Source: Komagataeibacter xylinus NBRC 15237
GTDB lineage: Bacteria > Pseudomonadota > Alphaproteobacteria > Acetobacterales > Acetobacteraceae
Length of the DNA stretch: 64,000 nt
Direction: 5' to 3'
NCBI RefSeq assembly: GCF_001571345.1
Contig: NZ_BCTP01000009.1
Span: 41,055-105,054, forward strand
Below are positions 47,410 through 56,526 of this stretch, one piece after another (the stretch's first letter is position 1; every line of letters starts with the position of its first letter). A program made the position numbers and the translations under genes. The notes under the pieces were generated by a model. It was not told the DNA's origin. It saw nothing but the letters and a program-made list of their open reading frames with translations, and made no database searches.

Positions 47410-47943
47410 CCCGTTCTCCATTGTTTTTCATCGGCTGGCTGGGCTGTTAAATAACCTTTAGCATGCATCTTATGTGGCGGCACATCCATCCCCCATGCAG
47501 CATGCTATAATCCTGTGCTTTTTCCCCACCTGTGGGTATTGCTTCCCATGCGGGGCAGGTAGATTATTTATGAGGGCATCTGTCACAAGCCAACATCTTT
47601 TCAGTACAGAATTAAATTTTTCATACTTATTAATGTAAAATGTAATTTATATTCCTGTTTTATCCATATTGAAATTATTGGATGTAGAAAATAACAAATT
47701 TATAAATAGCATAACAGGGTTCGTTTTATAGGAAAATATTCATTGAAACGTTTTGCGAAAATAACGTAACGATTAAAAAACAATAAAAGTTTTTTCAATG
47801 CAGCTTTGTCAAAAAAAACTTATCGGATACTGGCAGTTGATTGAAGGGGTTGTTCACAAAACCCGCCATTATCCCGTTTCCTGCCTGCCTTTGGCGTGCC
47901 GGGTAGCATGATGCGGACAGCATGTAACTGAAAGGACTGTCTT
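47410..47943. other. 530-nt region without a gene
   Basis: Lies between the start of the zinc-ribbon gene and the end of the minus-strand secreted-protein gene. 47580-47790 is very AT-rich. It holds degenerate repeat R11 and, at its right edge, the inverted repeat CTGAAAG-GACTGT-CTTTCAG (47928-47947), which spans the neighbouring stop codon. No ORF with a ribosome site was seen. Confidence 0.5.
47781..47820 (+). repeat. Dispersed 3'-end repeat, degenerate copy R11
   Basis: CAATAAAAGTTTTTTCAATG, GCAGCTTTGTCAAAAAAAACTT: only the left arm and a shortened hairpin A resemblance remain. The weakest member of the family. Confidence 0.4.
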
Positions 47944-48627
47944 TCAGTCTGGAGAACGAAGCGTCAGCGACTGGTCAACTGTTTGTGTCACAATGGCATT
48001 CAGCGCGCCATGTGCTGCTGTCCATTGAAAGGGATCGGCATCGTTATTGAAGGTCGGGTCAAGCTGGTCGCCCCGTACCGTGCCATAGGCCTGAAAATAC
48101 ATGTCGGGCCGGGCGGGGATGGTGTCCATCGTCCATGTCCAGTCATCGGACAGGAGAGCTGTAGCGCCTACCTGCGCGCAGGGGCGCGTGGGTGACAGGG
48201 TCACGGCTGCCGTCGTCATGAGGGCTGCCTGCGGGCGGTGGTAGCGGCTGTCTCCGCCAATATCTTCCATCTGCAGGTCGCGGCGGCGCGCTTCCTCGGC
48301 GGGCGGGATGTTGCGCCAGCCATCGCCATCGGGGCCTGCGTGGGCGCGGTCGAGCGGGTCCGATGCAGGGCCAAAGGCGTGGCCTGCGTAATTGAGCGCG
48401 GTGCCTGCGGGCACATGGATCGGGCCATGGGCCGCGGCATTCTGCACAAAGCTGTTTTCAACCGGGTGTCTGGCCAGACAGAGCGTGATCTGGCCACCCG
48501 CCCAGGCCGGGCGGGCGCCAAGGGCAAGGCAGAGTCCGGTCATGGCTACCCACATGCCTTGCCGGATGGCCAGCCCACCCCCCTGCGCGAGGGGCGATGG
48601 GGAATGGGCTGGCCTCAGGCGCGGCAT
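47944..48627 (-). CDS. Hypothetical secreted protein
   Basis: 227 aa from ATG 48627 or about 203 aa from ATG 48555; the latter begins right at the signal peptide (MWVAMTGLCLALGARPAWA-GG). The mature part has no recognised domain; it contains ITLCLARHPVENSFVQNAAA, HVPAGTALNYAGHAF, a predicted disordered Arg/Asp stretch and VTLSPTRPCAQVGATALL with two Cys that may pair. It follows the YfdX gene by 25 nt on the same strand, so the two exported proteins are likely co-expressed. Confidence 0.65.
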   Translation of the reverse strand: MPRLRPAHSPSPLAQGGGLAIRQGMWVAMTGLCLALGARPAWAGGQITLCLARHPVENSFVQNAAAHGPIHVPAGTALNYAGHAFGPASDPLDRAHAGPDGDGWRNIPPAEEARRRDLQMEDIGGDSRYHRPQAALMTTAAVTLSPTRPCAQVGATALLSDDWTWTMDTIPARPDMYFQAYGTVRGDQLDPTFNNDADPFQWTAAHGALNAIVTQTVDQSLTLRSPD

Positions 48628-48652
48628 GGTAACGACCGGAAACAGCCGGGAC

Positions 48653-49339
48653 TCAGTGCCCGGCGGCCTTCTTGCCCGAAGGCGTGCCAACCATGTCCTC
48701 AGAAACGAAGCGGATGCTGTTCTGGGCATCGAGCAGGGCGGCGTCCGCATCCTTGGTGTTGGGTGTTGCACCCGCAAGCAGGTTGGAGGCGCGATAGATA
48801 TCGCTGGCGCTGGCATCGAGCGGTGCAATGGCCAGCACGAAGTCAACATCCACCGCAGCAACCTGCAGGTTCTGCGCGGCCTGCGTGGGCTTGCCCTTGT
48901 TCAGGCTGGTATTGGCCGAAGCCACCGCCGTGCCCTTGGTGGAGGTGGGCTCAAGGTCTTCGGTCACGATGTATTCGCCATCAACCGGCAGCCAGGCCAC
49001 GGGCTGGGTGGAGGGGGCAGCCTTGGGTGCGGGTGCGCCAGCCGGGGCCTTTTTGGGGGGCGTGAGCTGGGCCTCGGCCTTCATGAACACCTTGTTGTCG
49101 CTCTTGGCGCGGGTCAGGGCGTTGTTGGCATCGGTCAGCAGCTTGATGGCGCCAGCGGTGTCGTTGTTGGCAAGGGCCGTGCGGGCCATGTCAATATCAT
49201 CAAACGCCCGGCTGCCATCAGCCGACAGTTTGGCGAAATCACGGTTGACCGCGCGCCCGGCCGAGGGGGTGGCATGCGCCGCGCCGACTGCCGTGCCCAG
49301 CATGAGCAGGGCTGCGGGCAGGAATGCATATTTCTTCAT
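48653..49339 (-). CDS. YfdX family protein
   Basis: 228 aa. Signal peptide (MKKYAFLPAALLMLGTAVGAAHA-TP), then the YfdX pattern: NRDFAKLSADGSRAFDDIDM, ARTALANNDTAGAIKLLTDA, AWLPVDGEYIVTEDL, KPTQAAQNLQVAAVDVDFVL. In E. coli YfdX belongs to an acid-resistance gene group and is thought to be a periplasmic chaperone-like protein; acid stress is relevant to an acetic acid producer, which is inference. RBS GGAG lies 9 nt before ATG 49339. Confidence 0.82.
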   Translation of the reverse strand: MKKYAFLPAALLMLGTAVGAAHATPSAGRAVNRDFAKLSADGSRAFDDIDMARTALANNDTAGAIKLLTDANNALTRAKSDNKVFMKAEAQLTPPKKAPAGAPAPKAAPSTQPVAWLPVDGEYIVTEDLEPTSTKGTAVASANTSLNKGKPTQAAQNLQVAAVDVDFVLAIAPLDASASDIYRASNLLAGATPNTKDADAALLDAQNSIRFVSEDMVGTPSGKKAAGH

Positions 49340-49548
49340 GGTTCATTCTCCGGTCTTGGTGGCGGTATCATTGCCCGGCGCCATCTGTAACAAAAGATGT
49401 GGCAACGCAATGCGGCTGCCCTGCTGCCGCATGTCAGGCCCGACCGGGCGCCTGCGTGCCAAAAGTCCACTGGTCACGGCGCATGCATGCGCTAGTATGG
49501 GCCTTGCCGCTCCCGTCTGGGGTGGCGCTGTTTATCAAGGAATGAATC

Positions 49549-49668
49549 ATGTCTGAATGTGCAACCAAGTGCCCTTCCAAGTCTCCCTGCCTCAAGGGTA
49601 TCCTGGTTTTCGGTGCGATTGTCGGCGTTATCGTGTTTTTCCTTAAGAAAAAGAAGTGCAACGACTGA
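49549..49668 (+). CDS. 39-aa Cys-rich single-span membrane protein
   Basis: Too short for usual ORF cut-offs but well formed: AAGGA 7 nt before ATG 49549, and TGA at 49666. MSECATKCPSKSPCLKG holds three Cys, the middle is a membrane helix (ILVFGAIVGVIVFFL) and the end is basic (KKKKCND), so the N-terminus should face the periplasm by the positive-inside rule. No family recognised. It lies between the divergent yfdX gene and dinB, whose start is 64 nt after its stop. Confidence 0.65.
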   Translation: MSECATKCPSKSPCLKGILVFGAIVGVIVFFLKKKKCND

Positions 49669-49732
49669 TCTCGCGCAGTCACGCCGTGCCGGTCATGTCC
49701 CTTGCGGGCATGGCCCTGGTGCGGTCCGGGCC

Positions 49733-50815
49733 GTGAGTGGTGCAGGGCACCGGCGCATCATCCATGTTGACATGGATGCCTTTTATGCCTCGGTCGAGCA
49801 GCGCGATGATCCGGCCCTGCGGGGCAGGCCGCTTGCCGTAGGTGGTGCCGGGCGGCGCGGCGTTGTTGCCGCCGCGAGTTATGAGGCCCGCCGGTTCGGG
49901 GTGCGCTCGGCCATGCCTTCGGTCGTAGCACAGCGCAAATGCCCCGACCTTGTGTTCGTGCCGCCGCGTTTTGAGGTCTATCGCGCGATCTCCGCGCAGA
50001 TTCACGCCATTTTTGCCTGTTTTACGCCCATTATCCAGCCGCTTTCGCTTGATGAGGCGTATCTGGATGTAACCCGTCCGCTGCTGGATTATCCCTCCGC
50101 CACCGCGATTGCCACGGCCATTCGTGCCCGTATCCGCGATGAGACGGCACTGACCGCCTCGGCAGGCGTGTCCTACAATAAATTCCTGGCCAAGCTGGCC
50201 TCCGATTACCGCAAGCCCGATGGCCAGTTTGTCATTACACCACGCATGGGGCCGGAGTTTGTGGCGAACCTGCCGGTCGGGCAGTTCCATGGCATTGGCC
50301 CGGCCACGGCGGCGCGGATGCATGGCCTTGGCATTCGCACTGGGCTGGACCTGCGCGCGCAGCCGCTCTCACGCCTGCTGCGGCATTTTGGCAAGGCGGC
50401 GGATTTCTATTACGGCATCGCCCGTGGGCTTGATGACCGCCCCGTGGAGGTCAACCGCCCGCGCCGCTCCATTGGCGGCGAGCAGACCTTCGATGCCGAT
50501 ATTCACGACTGGGCTGCCGCGCGTGACAGCATGCTGGCCCTGTCGGAGCGGGTGTGGGGGCGTTGTGTTGCGCGTGGCCTGACGGGTGTGACCGTGACGC
50601 TGAAGGTGAAATACAACGATTTCCGCCAGATCGTGCGCGGGCGCACGGCGCCGGAAGCCGTGGCGGACGGGGCTGATCTGGCCCGGCGGGCGCTGGCGCT
50701 GCTGGAGCCATGCTTTCCGCCGCCACGGGGCATCAGGCTGCTTGGCGTGACCGTATCGGGCCTGCGCGTGCCCGGCGCTGTTCCACCCGCGCGGCAACTG
50801 GCATTGTTTGGCTGA
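49733..50815 (+). CDS. dinB: DNA polymerase IV (Y family)
   Basis: 360-aa translesion polymerase. Catalytic acids in HVDMDAFYASVEQRD and SLDEAYLD (usual form SIDEAYLD), GVSYNKFLAKLASDYRKPDG in the palm, HhH motif FHGIGPATAARMHGLGI, little finger with RRSIGGEQTF, and the beta-clamp motif QLALFG at the very C-terminus. GTG 49733 is the best start; no Met precedes the core. No LexA-type box was seen upstream. Repeat R12 follows the stop by 9 nt. Confidence 0.93.
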   Translation: MSGAGHRRIIHVDMDAFYASVEQRDDPALRGRPLAVGGAGRRGVVAAASYEARRFGVRSAMPSVVAQRKCPDLVFVPPRFEVYRAISAQIHAIFACFTPIIQPLSLDEAYLDVTRPLLDYPSATAIATAIRARIRDETALTASAGVSYNKFLAKLASDYRKPDGQFVITPRMGPEFVANLPVGQFHGIGPATAARMHGLGIRTGLDLRAQPLSRLLRHFGKAADFYYGIARGLDDRPVEVNRPRRSIGGEQTFDADIHDWAAARDSMLALSERVWGRCVARGLTGVTVTLKVKYNDFRQIVRGRTAPEAVADGADLARRALALLEPCFPPPRGIRLLGVTVSGLRVPGAVPPARQLALFG

Positions 50816-50823
50816 TATATGAA

Positions 50824-50902
50824 CAGAAGTTTTTGGGTGCCGCCTTTTTTCAAAAAGGCGGCGTCTTTTGCAGCTTTCTGAAAAAAGCTTCACCAAAAAC
50901 TC
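50824..50902 (+). repeat. Dispersed 3'-end repeat, copy R12
   Basis: AGAAGTTTTTGGGTG, perfect hairpin B GCCGCCTTTTT/AAAAAGGCGGC, hairpin A GCAGCTTTCTG with AAAAAAGCTTC, then ACCAAAAACTCTT. Orientation fits dinB. Confidence 0.88.
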
Positions 50903-50968
50903 TTTATCGATTGTAGGCAGATCGCATTGAGGCCATGGGATGGCTTCCCCCACAGCAGGCAGGATAAA

Positions 50969-51358
50969 ATGAACAACGCAGCCCCTCCCGGTTCAAAGGC
51001 CATTCTCAACGCCATTGCCGAACTCGTGCTGATTGCCGTGCCGGAAGAGGAGGAGGAAACCTGCCGCGCCATCGAGATGCACATGGCCTTTACCGGCAAT
51101 GTCGAACTTGGCGACACGAATGTGTATTTCGGCTTCGATTACGAAACGCAGGAGGGGGAAAAGGTCAATTTCAGCCCGTTTGAGGACGAATCGACCGAAG
51201 GCCATATCCGCTACCTGCACGACCTGCAGCACGAACTGCTGGAACTGCGCGCTGCCTTCTGGCGCGAGAACCCGGCCCGCGACCAGCCGGTCTGGACCGG
51301 GCTGACCCTGCGCGTGGAGATGGCCGAAGGGTCGTTTTCAGTCGATTTTGACTACTAA
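50969..51358 (+). CDS. YezG/DUF600-like antitoxin or immunity protein
   Basis: 129-aa acidic cytoplasmic protein. The pattern resembles YezG-family antitoxins (DUF600): IAELVLIAVPEEEEETCRAI, a GDTNVYFGFDYE strand pair, a charged helix YLHDLQHELLELRAAFWRE, and the closing WTGLTLRVEMAEGSFSVDFDY. YezG neutralises an LXG nuclease toxin in Bacillus; here no toxin gene lies nearby, so it may be an orphan immunity gene protecting against neighbours (inference). ATG 50969 has AGGA 5 nt upstream. Flanked by repeats R12 and R13. Confidence 0.65.
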   Translation: MNNAAPPGSKAILNAIAELVLIAVPEEEEETCRAIEMHMAFTGNVELGDTNVYFGFDYETQEGEKVNFSPFEDESTEGHIRYLHDLQHELLELRAAFWRENPARDQPVWTGLTLRVEMAEGSFSVDFDY

Positions 51359-51370
51359 TGCCCTGAAACA

Positions 51371-51430
51371 ATAAAAGTTTCTGGTGAAGCTTTTTTCAAA
51401 AAGCTTCAAAAGACACTACCAGAAACTGTT
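51371..51430 (-). repeat. Dispersed 3'-end repeat, copy R13 (hairpin B lost)
   Basis: AAAAGTTTCTGGTG, perfect hairpin A GAAGCTTTTTT/AAAAAGCTTC, spacer AAAGACA, then CTACCAGAAACTGTTTT. The GC hairpin is deleted. It lies between the convergent YezG-like and DUF1643 genes. Confidence 0.82.
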
Positions 51431-51448
51431 TTAGGCCCCGCAACCCAT

Positions 51449-52018
51449 TCAGGCCGGGGCAAAAGGCGGCAGCGGTTCGGGCTTCAGGCTGCTGGGCAGG
51501 TAAAGCGGATGCTCGGGGCGGCCCGTCCCCTTGCTCAGCCGCATGGCGCTGACCGTAATGCCGTGCTGTTGCAGCATGCGGATCACCTCCGGCCCGCGGG
51601 GCAGCAGGCTCCTGATCTGCGGCGAGCCATAGGCGGCCACCACCAGGTCGGCCCGCCGCGCCATGGCCAGCAGGTGGCGGTCGTTTTCAGGACCAACCGG
51701 GTCGGGCACCTCGGTCAGGCGCTTCTGGTCGGTGCAGCGATAGGCGAAGGTGTTGCCCACCAGCAGCGTGCCGTAGCCCCAGGCGCGGGCATAGCGCTGG
51801 CACTTGGCCACCGTGCGGTCATCGCCGTCTTCCGTCGCAACCGACGGGTTCATCATCAGCCACATCACTGCCTGCCCATCGGGGTTCCAGGTACGGGTCA
51901 GTTCATAGCGGTAGCATTTGTCCGGGCCGCCATAGATGGCATGGCTGACCACGTCATCGGCCAGGCGGAGCGGGCGGCTGTGGCCCACATGGTGCTGGCC
52001 CTGTCTGCTGGTGTTCAT
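51449..52018 (-). CDS. DUF1643 family protein
   Basis: 189 aa from ATG 52018; GTG 52054 would add 12 residues. DUF1643 marks: CYRYELTRTWNPDG, MWLMMNPSVATEDGDDRTV, KCQRYARAWGYGTLLVGNTF, AYRCTDQKRL and PVGPENDRHLL. The family is uncharacterised and common in phages and accessory DNA; a nucleotide- or glycosylase-like fold has been suggested by others, which I cannot confirm. Convergent with the YezG-like gene. Confidence 0.85.
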   Translation of the reverse strand: MNTSRQGQHHVGHSRPLRLADDVVSHAIYGGPDKCYRYELTRTWNPDGQAVMWLMMNPSVATEDGDDRTVAKCQRYARAWGYGTLLVGNTFAYRCTDQKRLTEVPDPVGPENDRHLLAMARRADLVVAAYGSPQIRSLLPRGPEVIRMLQQHGITVSAMRLSKGTGRPEHPLYLPSSLKPEPLPPFAPA

Positions 52019-52095
52019 GGCCCCAAACATACGCATGGCCGCGCGGAGGTCCACCCCCGCGCGGCCATGGCGCGTTTTTCAGTGGTTGCGAAAGA

Positions 52096-53382
<1,287 letters not shown>

Positions 53383-53430
53383 GAGGGGTCTCCGGAATGA
53401 CTTTGTAGATAAGGCTGCAATGGATGCGCG

Positions 53431-54354
53431 TCAGGAACGGCTGAGCGGTATTTTGATATAACTTACACCATTATCCTCGGGTTCGGGCAAATGGCCGCCA
53501 CGCATGTTGACCTGCACCGAGGGCATGATCAGGTTGGGCAGCGACAGGGTGGCGTCGCGCGCGGTGCGCATCTGCACGAACGCGTTTTCGTCCACGCCAT
53601 CATGAACGTGAACATTGTTGTCGCGTTCCGCGCCTATGGTGGTTTCCCATGCAAAGGCGTCGCGGCCGGGGGCCTTGTAGTCGTGGCACAGGAAAACCCG
53701 CGTCTCGGCGGGCAGGGCGAGCAGGCGGCGGATGGAATGGTAGAGCATGCGCGCATCCCCGCCGGGAAAATCGGCCCGCGCGGTGCCGTAATCGGGCATG
53801 AACAGCGTATCGCCAATAAAGGCGGCCTCGCCGATCACATAGGCCATGTCCGCTGGCGTGTGGCCGGGCACGTGCAGCACGGTTACGGGCAGGGCGCCGA
53901 GCGTAAACCGCGCCCCGTCATCGAACAGCGCGTCGAACTGCGAGCCGTCGCGCGCGAACCGCGTGCCCGCGTTGAACAGCTTGCCGAAGATGTCCTGCAC
54001 TTTCAGGATGGCGTGGCCAATGCCGAGCCTGCCGCCAAGGCGCTTCTGCAGCCAGGGTGCGGCCGAGAGGTGATCGGCGTGGACATGGGTTTCAAGCAGC
54101 CATTCCACCCTGAGCTTTTCCGCCGTGACGTAGTCCACGATGTCCTGCGCCATGGCGTGGTCGGTCCTGCCTGATGCGGGGTCGTAATCCATCACGCTGT
54201 CGATGATGGCGCAGGCGCGGGTGGCGGGGTCATGCACCACATGGGTGGCGGTGAAGGTGGGCAGGTCGAAGAATGTCCGGACAACCGGCGCCTGGCCTGT
54301 CGCGCGGCATGTCATCACCTGGTTTGCAGCGGCTTCAAGGGCGGTGTCGGGCAT
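53431..54354 (-). CDS. Persulfide dioxygenase-like MBL-fold protein
   Basis: 307-aa metallo-beta-lactamase-fold protein of the ETHE1/Blh type, expected to oxidise glutathione persulfide to sulfite. Metal ligands THVHADHL, the HVPGHTPADMAYVI loop, FIGDTLFMPDYGTARADFPG, and FLCHDYKAPG; the C-terminal VQVNMRGGHLPEPEDNG is typical of this subgroup. The first 13 residues may be dispensable (ATG 54315). First gene of the operon with sqr; divergent from the peroxiredoxin gene across a short AT-rich promoter with an inverted repeat. Confidence 0.85.
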   Translation of the reverse strand: MPDTALEAAANQVMTCRATGQAPVVRTFFDLPTFTATHVVHDPATRACAIIDSVMDYDPASGRTDHAMAQDIVDYVTAEKLRVEWLLETHVHADHLSAAPWLQKRLGGRLGIGHAILKVQDIFGKLFNAGTRFARDGSQFDALFDDGARFTLGALPVTVLHVPGHTPADMAYVIGEAAFIGDTLFMPDYGTARADFPGGDARMLYHSIRRLLALPAETRVFLCHDYKAPGRDAFAWETTIGAERDNNVHVHDGVDENAFVQMRTARDATLSLPNLIMPSVQVNMRGGHLPEPEDNGVSYIKIPLSRS

Positions 54355-54379
54355 GGAATATTATCCATAGTTTATGAAT

Positions 54380-54394
54380 TACATAATAAATGTA
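54380..54394. promoter_or_regulatory. Short inverted repeat in the divergent sulfide/peroxiredoxin promoter
   Basis: TACAT-AATAA-ATGTA, in an AT-rich stretch (54356-54405) 25 nt upstream of the persulfide dioxygenase start. Similar genes are often controlled by ArsR-type sulfide sensors such as BigR, which bind AT-rich palindromes; the binding here is a guess. Confidence 0.4.
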
Positions 54395-54444
54395 TGTTAT
54401 GAGATGGCTTGCGTCAAGGCGCGGCAGATGCAAAAGGGCAGGGC

Positions 54445-55125
54445 ATGAGCACAGAGGCGAGTAAACCCGCAAACCATGGCATGATCGAAACGCGCCCGTT
54501 GCGGATCGGGGACGTGGCACCAGACTTTCAGGCCCGTACCACGAAGGGCGAAATGCGCCTGTCGGACTTCCGCGGGCGCTGGCTGCTGTTTTTTTCGCAT
54601 CCGGCGGATTTCACGCCGGTCTGCACCAGCGAGTTCATTGCGCTGGCCCGCTCGGCCGATCGCTTCGAGCAGCTTGACTGCGCGCTGCTGGGCCTGTCGG
54701 TTGACAGCCTGTACGCGCATCTGGCCTGGCTCGAGACGATACAGGAGCGCTTTGGCGTCGAGATTCCGTTCCCGCTGGTCGAAGATCCCTCCATGGCGGT
54801 CTGCCGCGCCTACGGCATGCTGGACCTGACCGCGCAGAACAGCGCCACCGTGCGCGCCACCTACGTGATCGACCCTGATGGCGTGATCCGCGCGCTGGTG
54901 TGGTACCCCATGTCTGTCGGGCGCTCGGTCGAGGAACTGCTGCGCCTTGTCGAGGCCCTGCGCCGTAGCGAGGGCAACGCGGTCATGACGCCGGAGGGCT
55001 GGACGCCGGGCTGCGACGTGGTGCACCCCGTGCCCACCACGCAGGCCGCCCTGCGCAAGGCCGGGGGGAGTGGATGCTGGTTCTATAACCCCGTGCCCGA
55101 TACGGGCCGCAAGCGCGGGCAGTAA
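54445..55125 (+). CDS. Peroxiredoxin (Prx6/AhpC-like)
   Basis: 226 aa. Peroxidatic Cys60 in [14 protein letters not shown], with the upstream [20 protein letters not shown] strand. The long C-terminal domain ([28 protein letters not shown]) is typical of Prx6-type enzymes and carries extra Cys that may act as resolving or structural residues. It reduces H2O2 and organic peroxides. ATG 54445 is preceded by AAAGGGCAGGG. Divergent from the sulfide genes; purU starts 4 nt after its stop. Confidence 0.9.
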   Translation: MSTEASKPANHGMIETRPLRIGDVAPDFQARTTKGEMRLSDFRGRWLLFFSHPADFTPVCTSEFIALARSADRFEQLDCALLGLSVDSLYAHLAWLETIQERFGVEIPFPLVEDPSMAVCRAYGMLDLTAQNSATVRATYVIDPDGVIRALVWYPMSVGRSVEELLRLVEALRRSEGNAVMTPEGWTPGCDVVHPVPTTQAALRKAGGSGCWFYNPVPDTGRKRGQ

Positions 55126-55129
55126 CGCT

Positions 55130-56011
55130 ATGTCCGATCCTGCGCCGTGTCCGCGCCTGTCCTATGTGCTCACGCTGTCCTGCCCCAACCGGCCCGGCAT
55201 CGTTGCGGCGATCAGCCAGGCCCTGTTCGAGCTTGATGGCGACATCGCGGGCGCCCAGCAGTTCGATGAGCGTGAAAGCCGCATCTTCTTCATGCGCGTG
55301 GTGTTCAGCGTGCCCGCGGGCGGCGTGGCGCGCGCCGCGCTTGAGCAGGCGCTGGCCGCTCTGGCCGCGCGGTTCGACATGCAGTGGTCGCTGCGCGAGA
55401 GCCTGCGGCCCACGCGCACCGTCATCATGGTCTCGCGCTTTGATCACTGTCTGGTCGACCTGCTGTATCGCTGGCGCATTGGCGAACTGGCCATTGCGCC
55501 GGTGGCCATCATCGCCAACCACCCGCGCGAGACCTATGCCCATATCGACCTTGACGGCATCCCCTTCCACTACCTGCCCGTAACATCCGCCACCAAGGCG
55601 GCGCAGGAGGCCAGGATGACCGAAATCGTGCGCGGGACAGGGGCCGAGCTGGTGGTGCTGGCGCGGTACATGCAGATCCTCTCCGATTCCATGAGCGCGT
55701 GGCTGGCGGGGCGGTGCATCAATATCCACCACTCCTTCCTGCCCGGCTTCAAGGGGGCAAGGCCCTATCATCAGGCTTTCGCGCGCGGGGTAAAGCTGAT
55801 CGGGGCTACCGCGCACTTCGTTACCCCCGACCTTGATGAAGGCCCGATCATCGAGCAGGATGTCGAGCGCATTACCCATGCCGACACCCCCGATGACCTG
55901 ATCCGCAAGGGGCGCGATATCGAGCGCCGGGTGCTGGCGCGTGCCGTGCGTTACTTTACCGAGTGCCGCGTCATTCCCAACGGGCGCAAGACCATCGTGT
56001 TCAATCCCTGA
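55130..56011 (+). CDS. purU: Formyltetrahydrofolate deformylase
   Basis: Hydrolyses 10-formyl-THF to THF and formate, balancing one-carbon units. 293 aa: an N-terminal ACT domain ([19 protein letters not shown]), then the formyltransferase fold with catalytic [16 protein letters not shown] and [20 protein letters not shown]-terminus [17 protein letters not shown]. Starts 4 nt after the peroxiredoxin stop; its TGA overlaps the next ATG. Confidence 0.95.
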   Translation: MSDPAPCPRLSYVLTLSCPNRPGIVAAISQALFELDGDIAGAQQFDERESRIFFMRVVFSVPAGGVARAALEQALAALAARFDMQWSLRESLRPTRTVIMVSRFDHCLVDLLYRWRIGELAIAPVAIIANHPRETYAHIDLDGIPFHYLPVTSATKAAQEARMTEIVRGTGAELVVLARYMQILSDSMSAWLAGRCINIHHSFLPGFKGARPYHQAFARGVKLIGATAHFVTPDLDEGPIIEQDVERITHADTPDDLIRKGRDIERRVLARAVRYFTECRVIPNGRKTIVFNP

Positions 56012-56502
56012 TGCCCGGCCCGGACCACAGGCCAGCAGCAGCCCCCATGCCCGATGCCGATACGCAGTGCGCGGGCTTCCGCCAGGCGCGGCTGGCGCGC
56101 AAGACCGCCCTGATCGAGGATTATGTCGAACTGATCGATGACCTGCTCAATGACGGGCAGGAGGCGCGTCAGGTCGATATCGCCGCCCGCCTTGGCGTAT
56201 CGCAGCCCACCGTGGCCAAGATGCTGGTCCGCCTCGAGGCGGACGGGCTGGTGACGCGCAGGCCCTATCGTGGCATTTTCCTGACCGGGGCAGGCCAGGA
56301 GATGGCGCGGGCCAGCCGCGCGCGCCACCACACGGTCGAGCAGTTCCTGCGTGCCCTTGGCGTCAGCGAGGCGAGTGCCCGCATTGATGCCGAGGGCATG
56401 GAACACTATGTGGGAGCGGAAACGCTGCGTGCCTTCCGCCACGCGCTCGAGGCGGGGCTGGCCGCCTTCATGGCCAAGGCAGGCAAACGCCACGACGACT
56501 GA
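56011..56502 (+). CDS. MntR-like metal-dependent transcription regulator
   Basis: 163 aa DtxR/MntR family. Winged helix [20 protein letters not shown], then [20 protein letters not shown], followed by the metal-binding and dimer region ([39 protein letters not shown]) with Glu/His candidates. In relatives Mn(II) makes it repress the transporter mntH; no transporter is in this window. ATG 56011 overlaps the purU stop (TGATG); ATG 56047 is possible. Confidence 0.85.
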   Translation: MPGPDHRPAAAPMPDADTQCAGFRQARLARKTALIEDYVELIDDLLNDGQEARQVDIAARLGVSQPTVAKMLVRLEADGLVTRRPYRGIFLTGAGQEMARASRARHHTVEQFLRALGVSEASARIDAEGMEHYVGAETLRAFRHALEAGLAAFMAKAGKRHDD

Positions 56503-56526
56503 TCCGCCAAGGAAAGGGAACGCCCC

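Noticed and set aside
47500..47570. Small palindromes (GCAGCATGC, CCCCACC-TGTGGG) upstream of the zinc-ribbon gene
   Set aside because: Too short and too common in GC-rich DNA to support a regulatory call.
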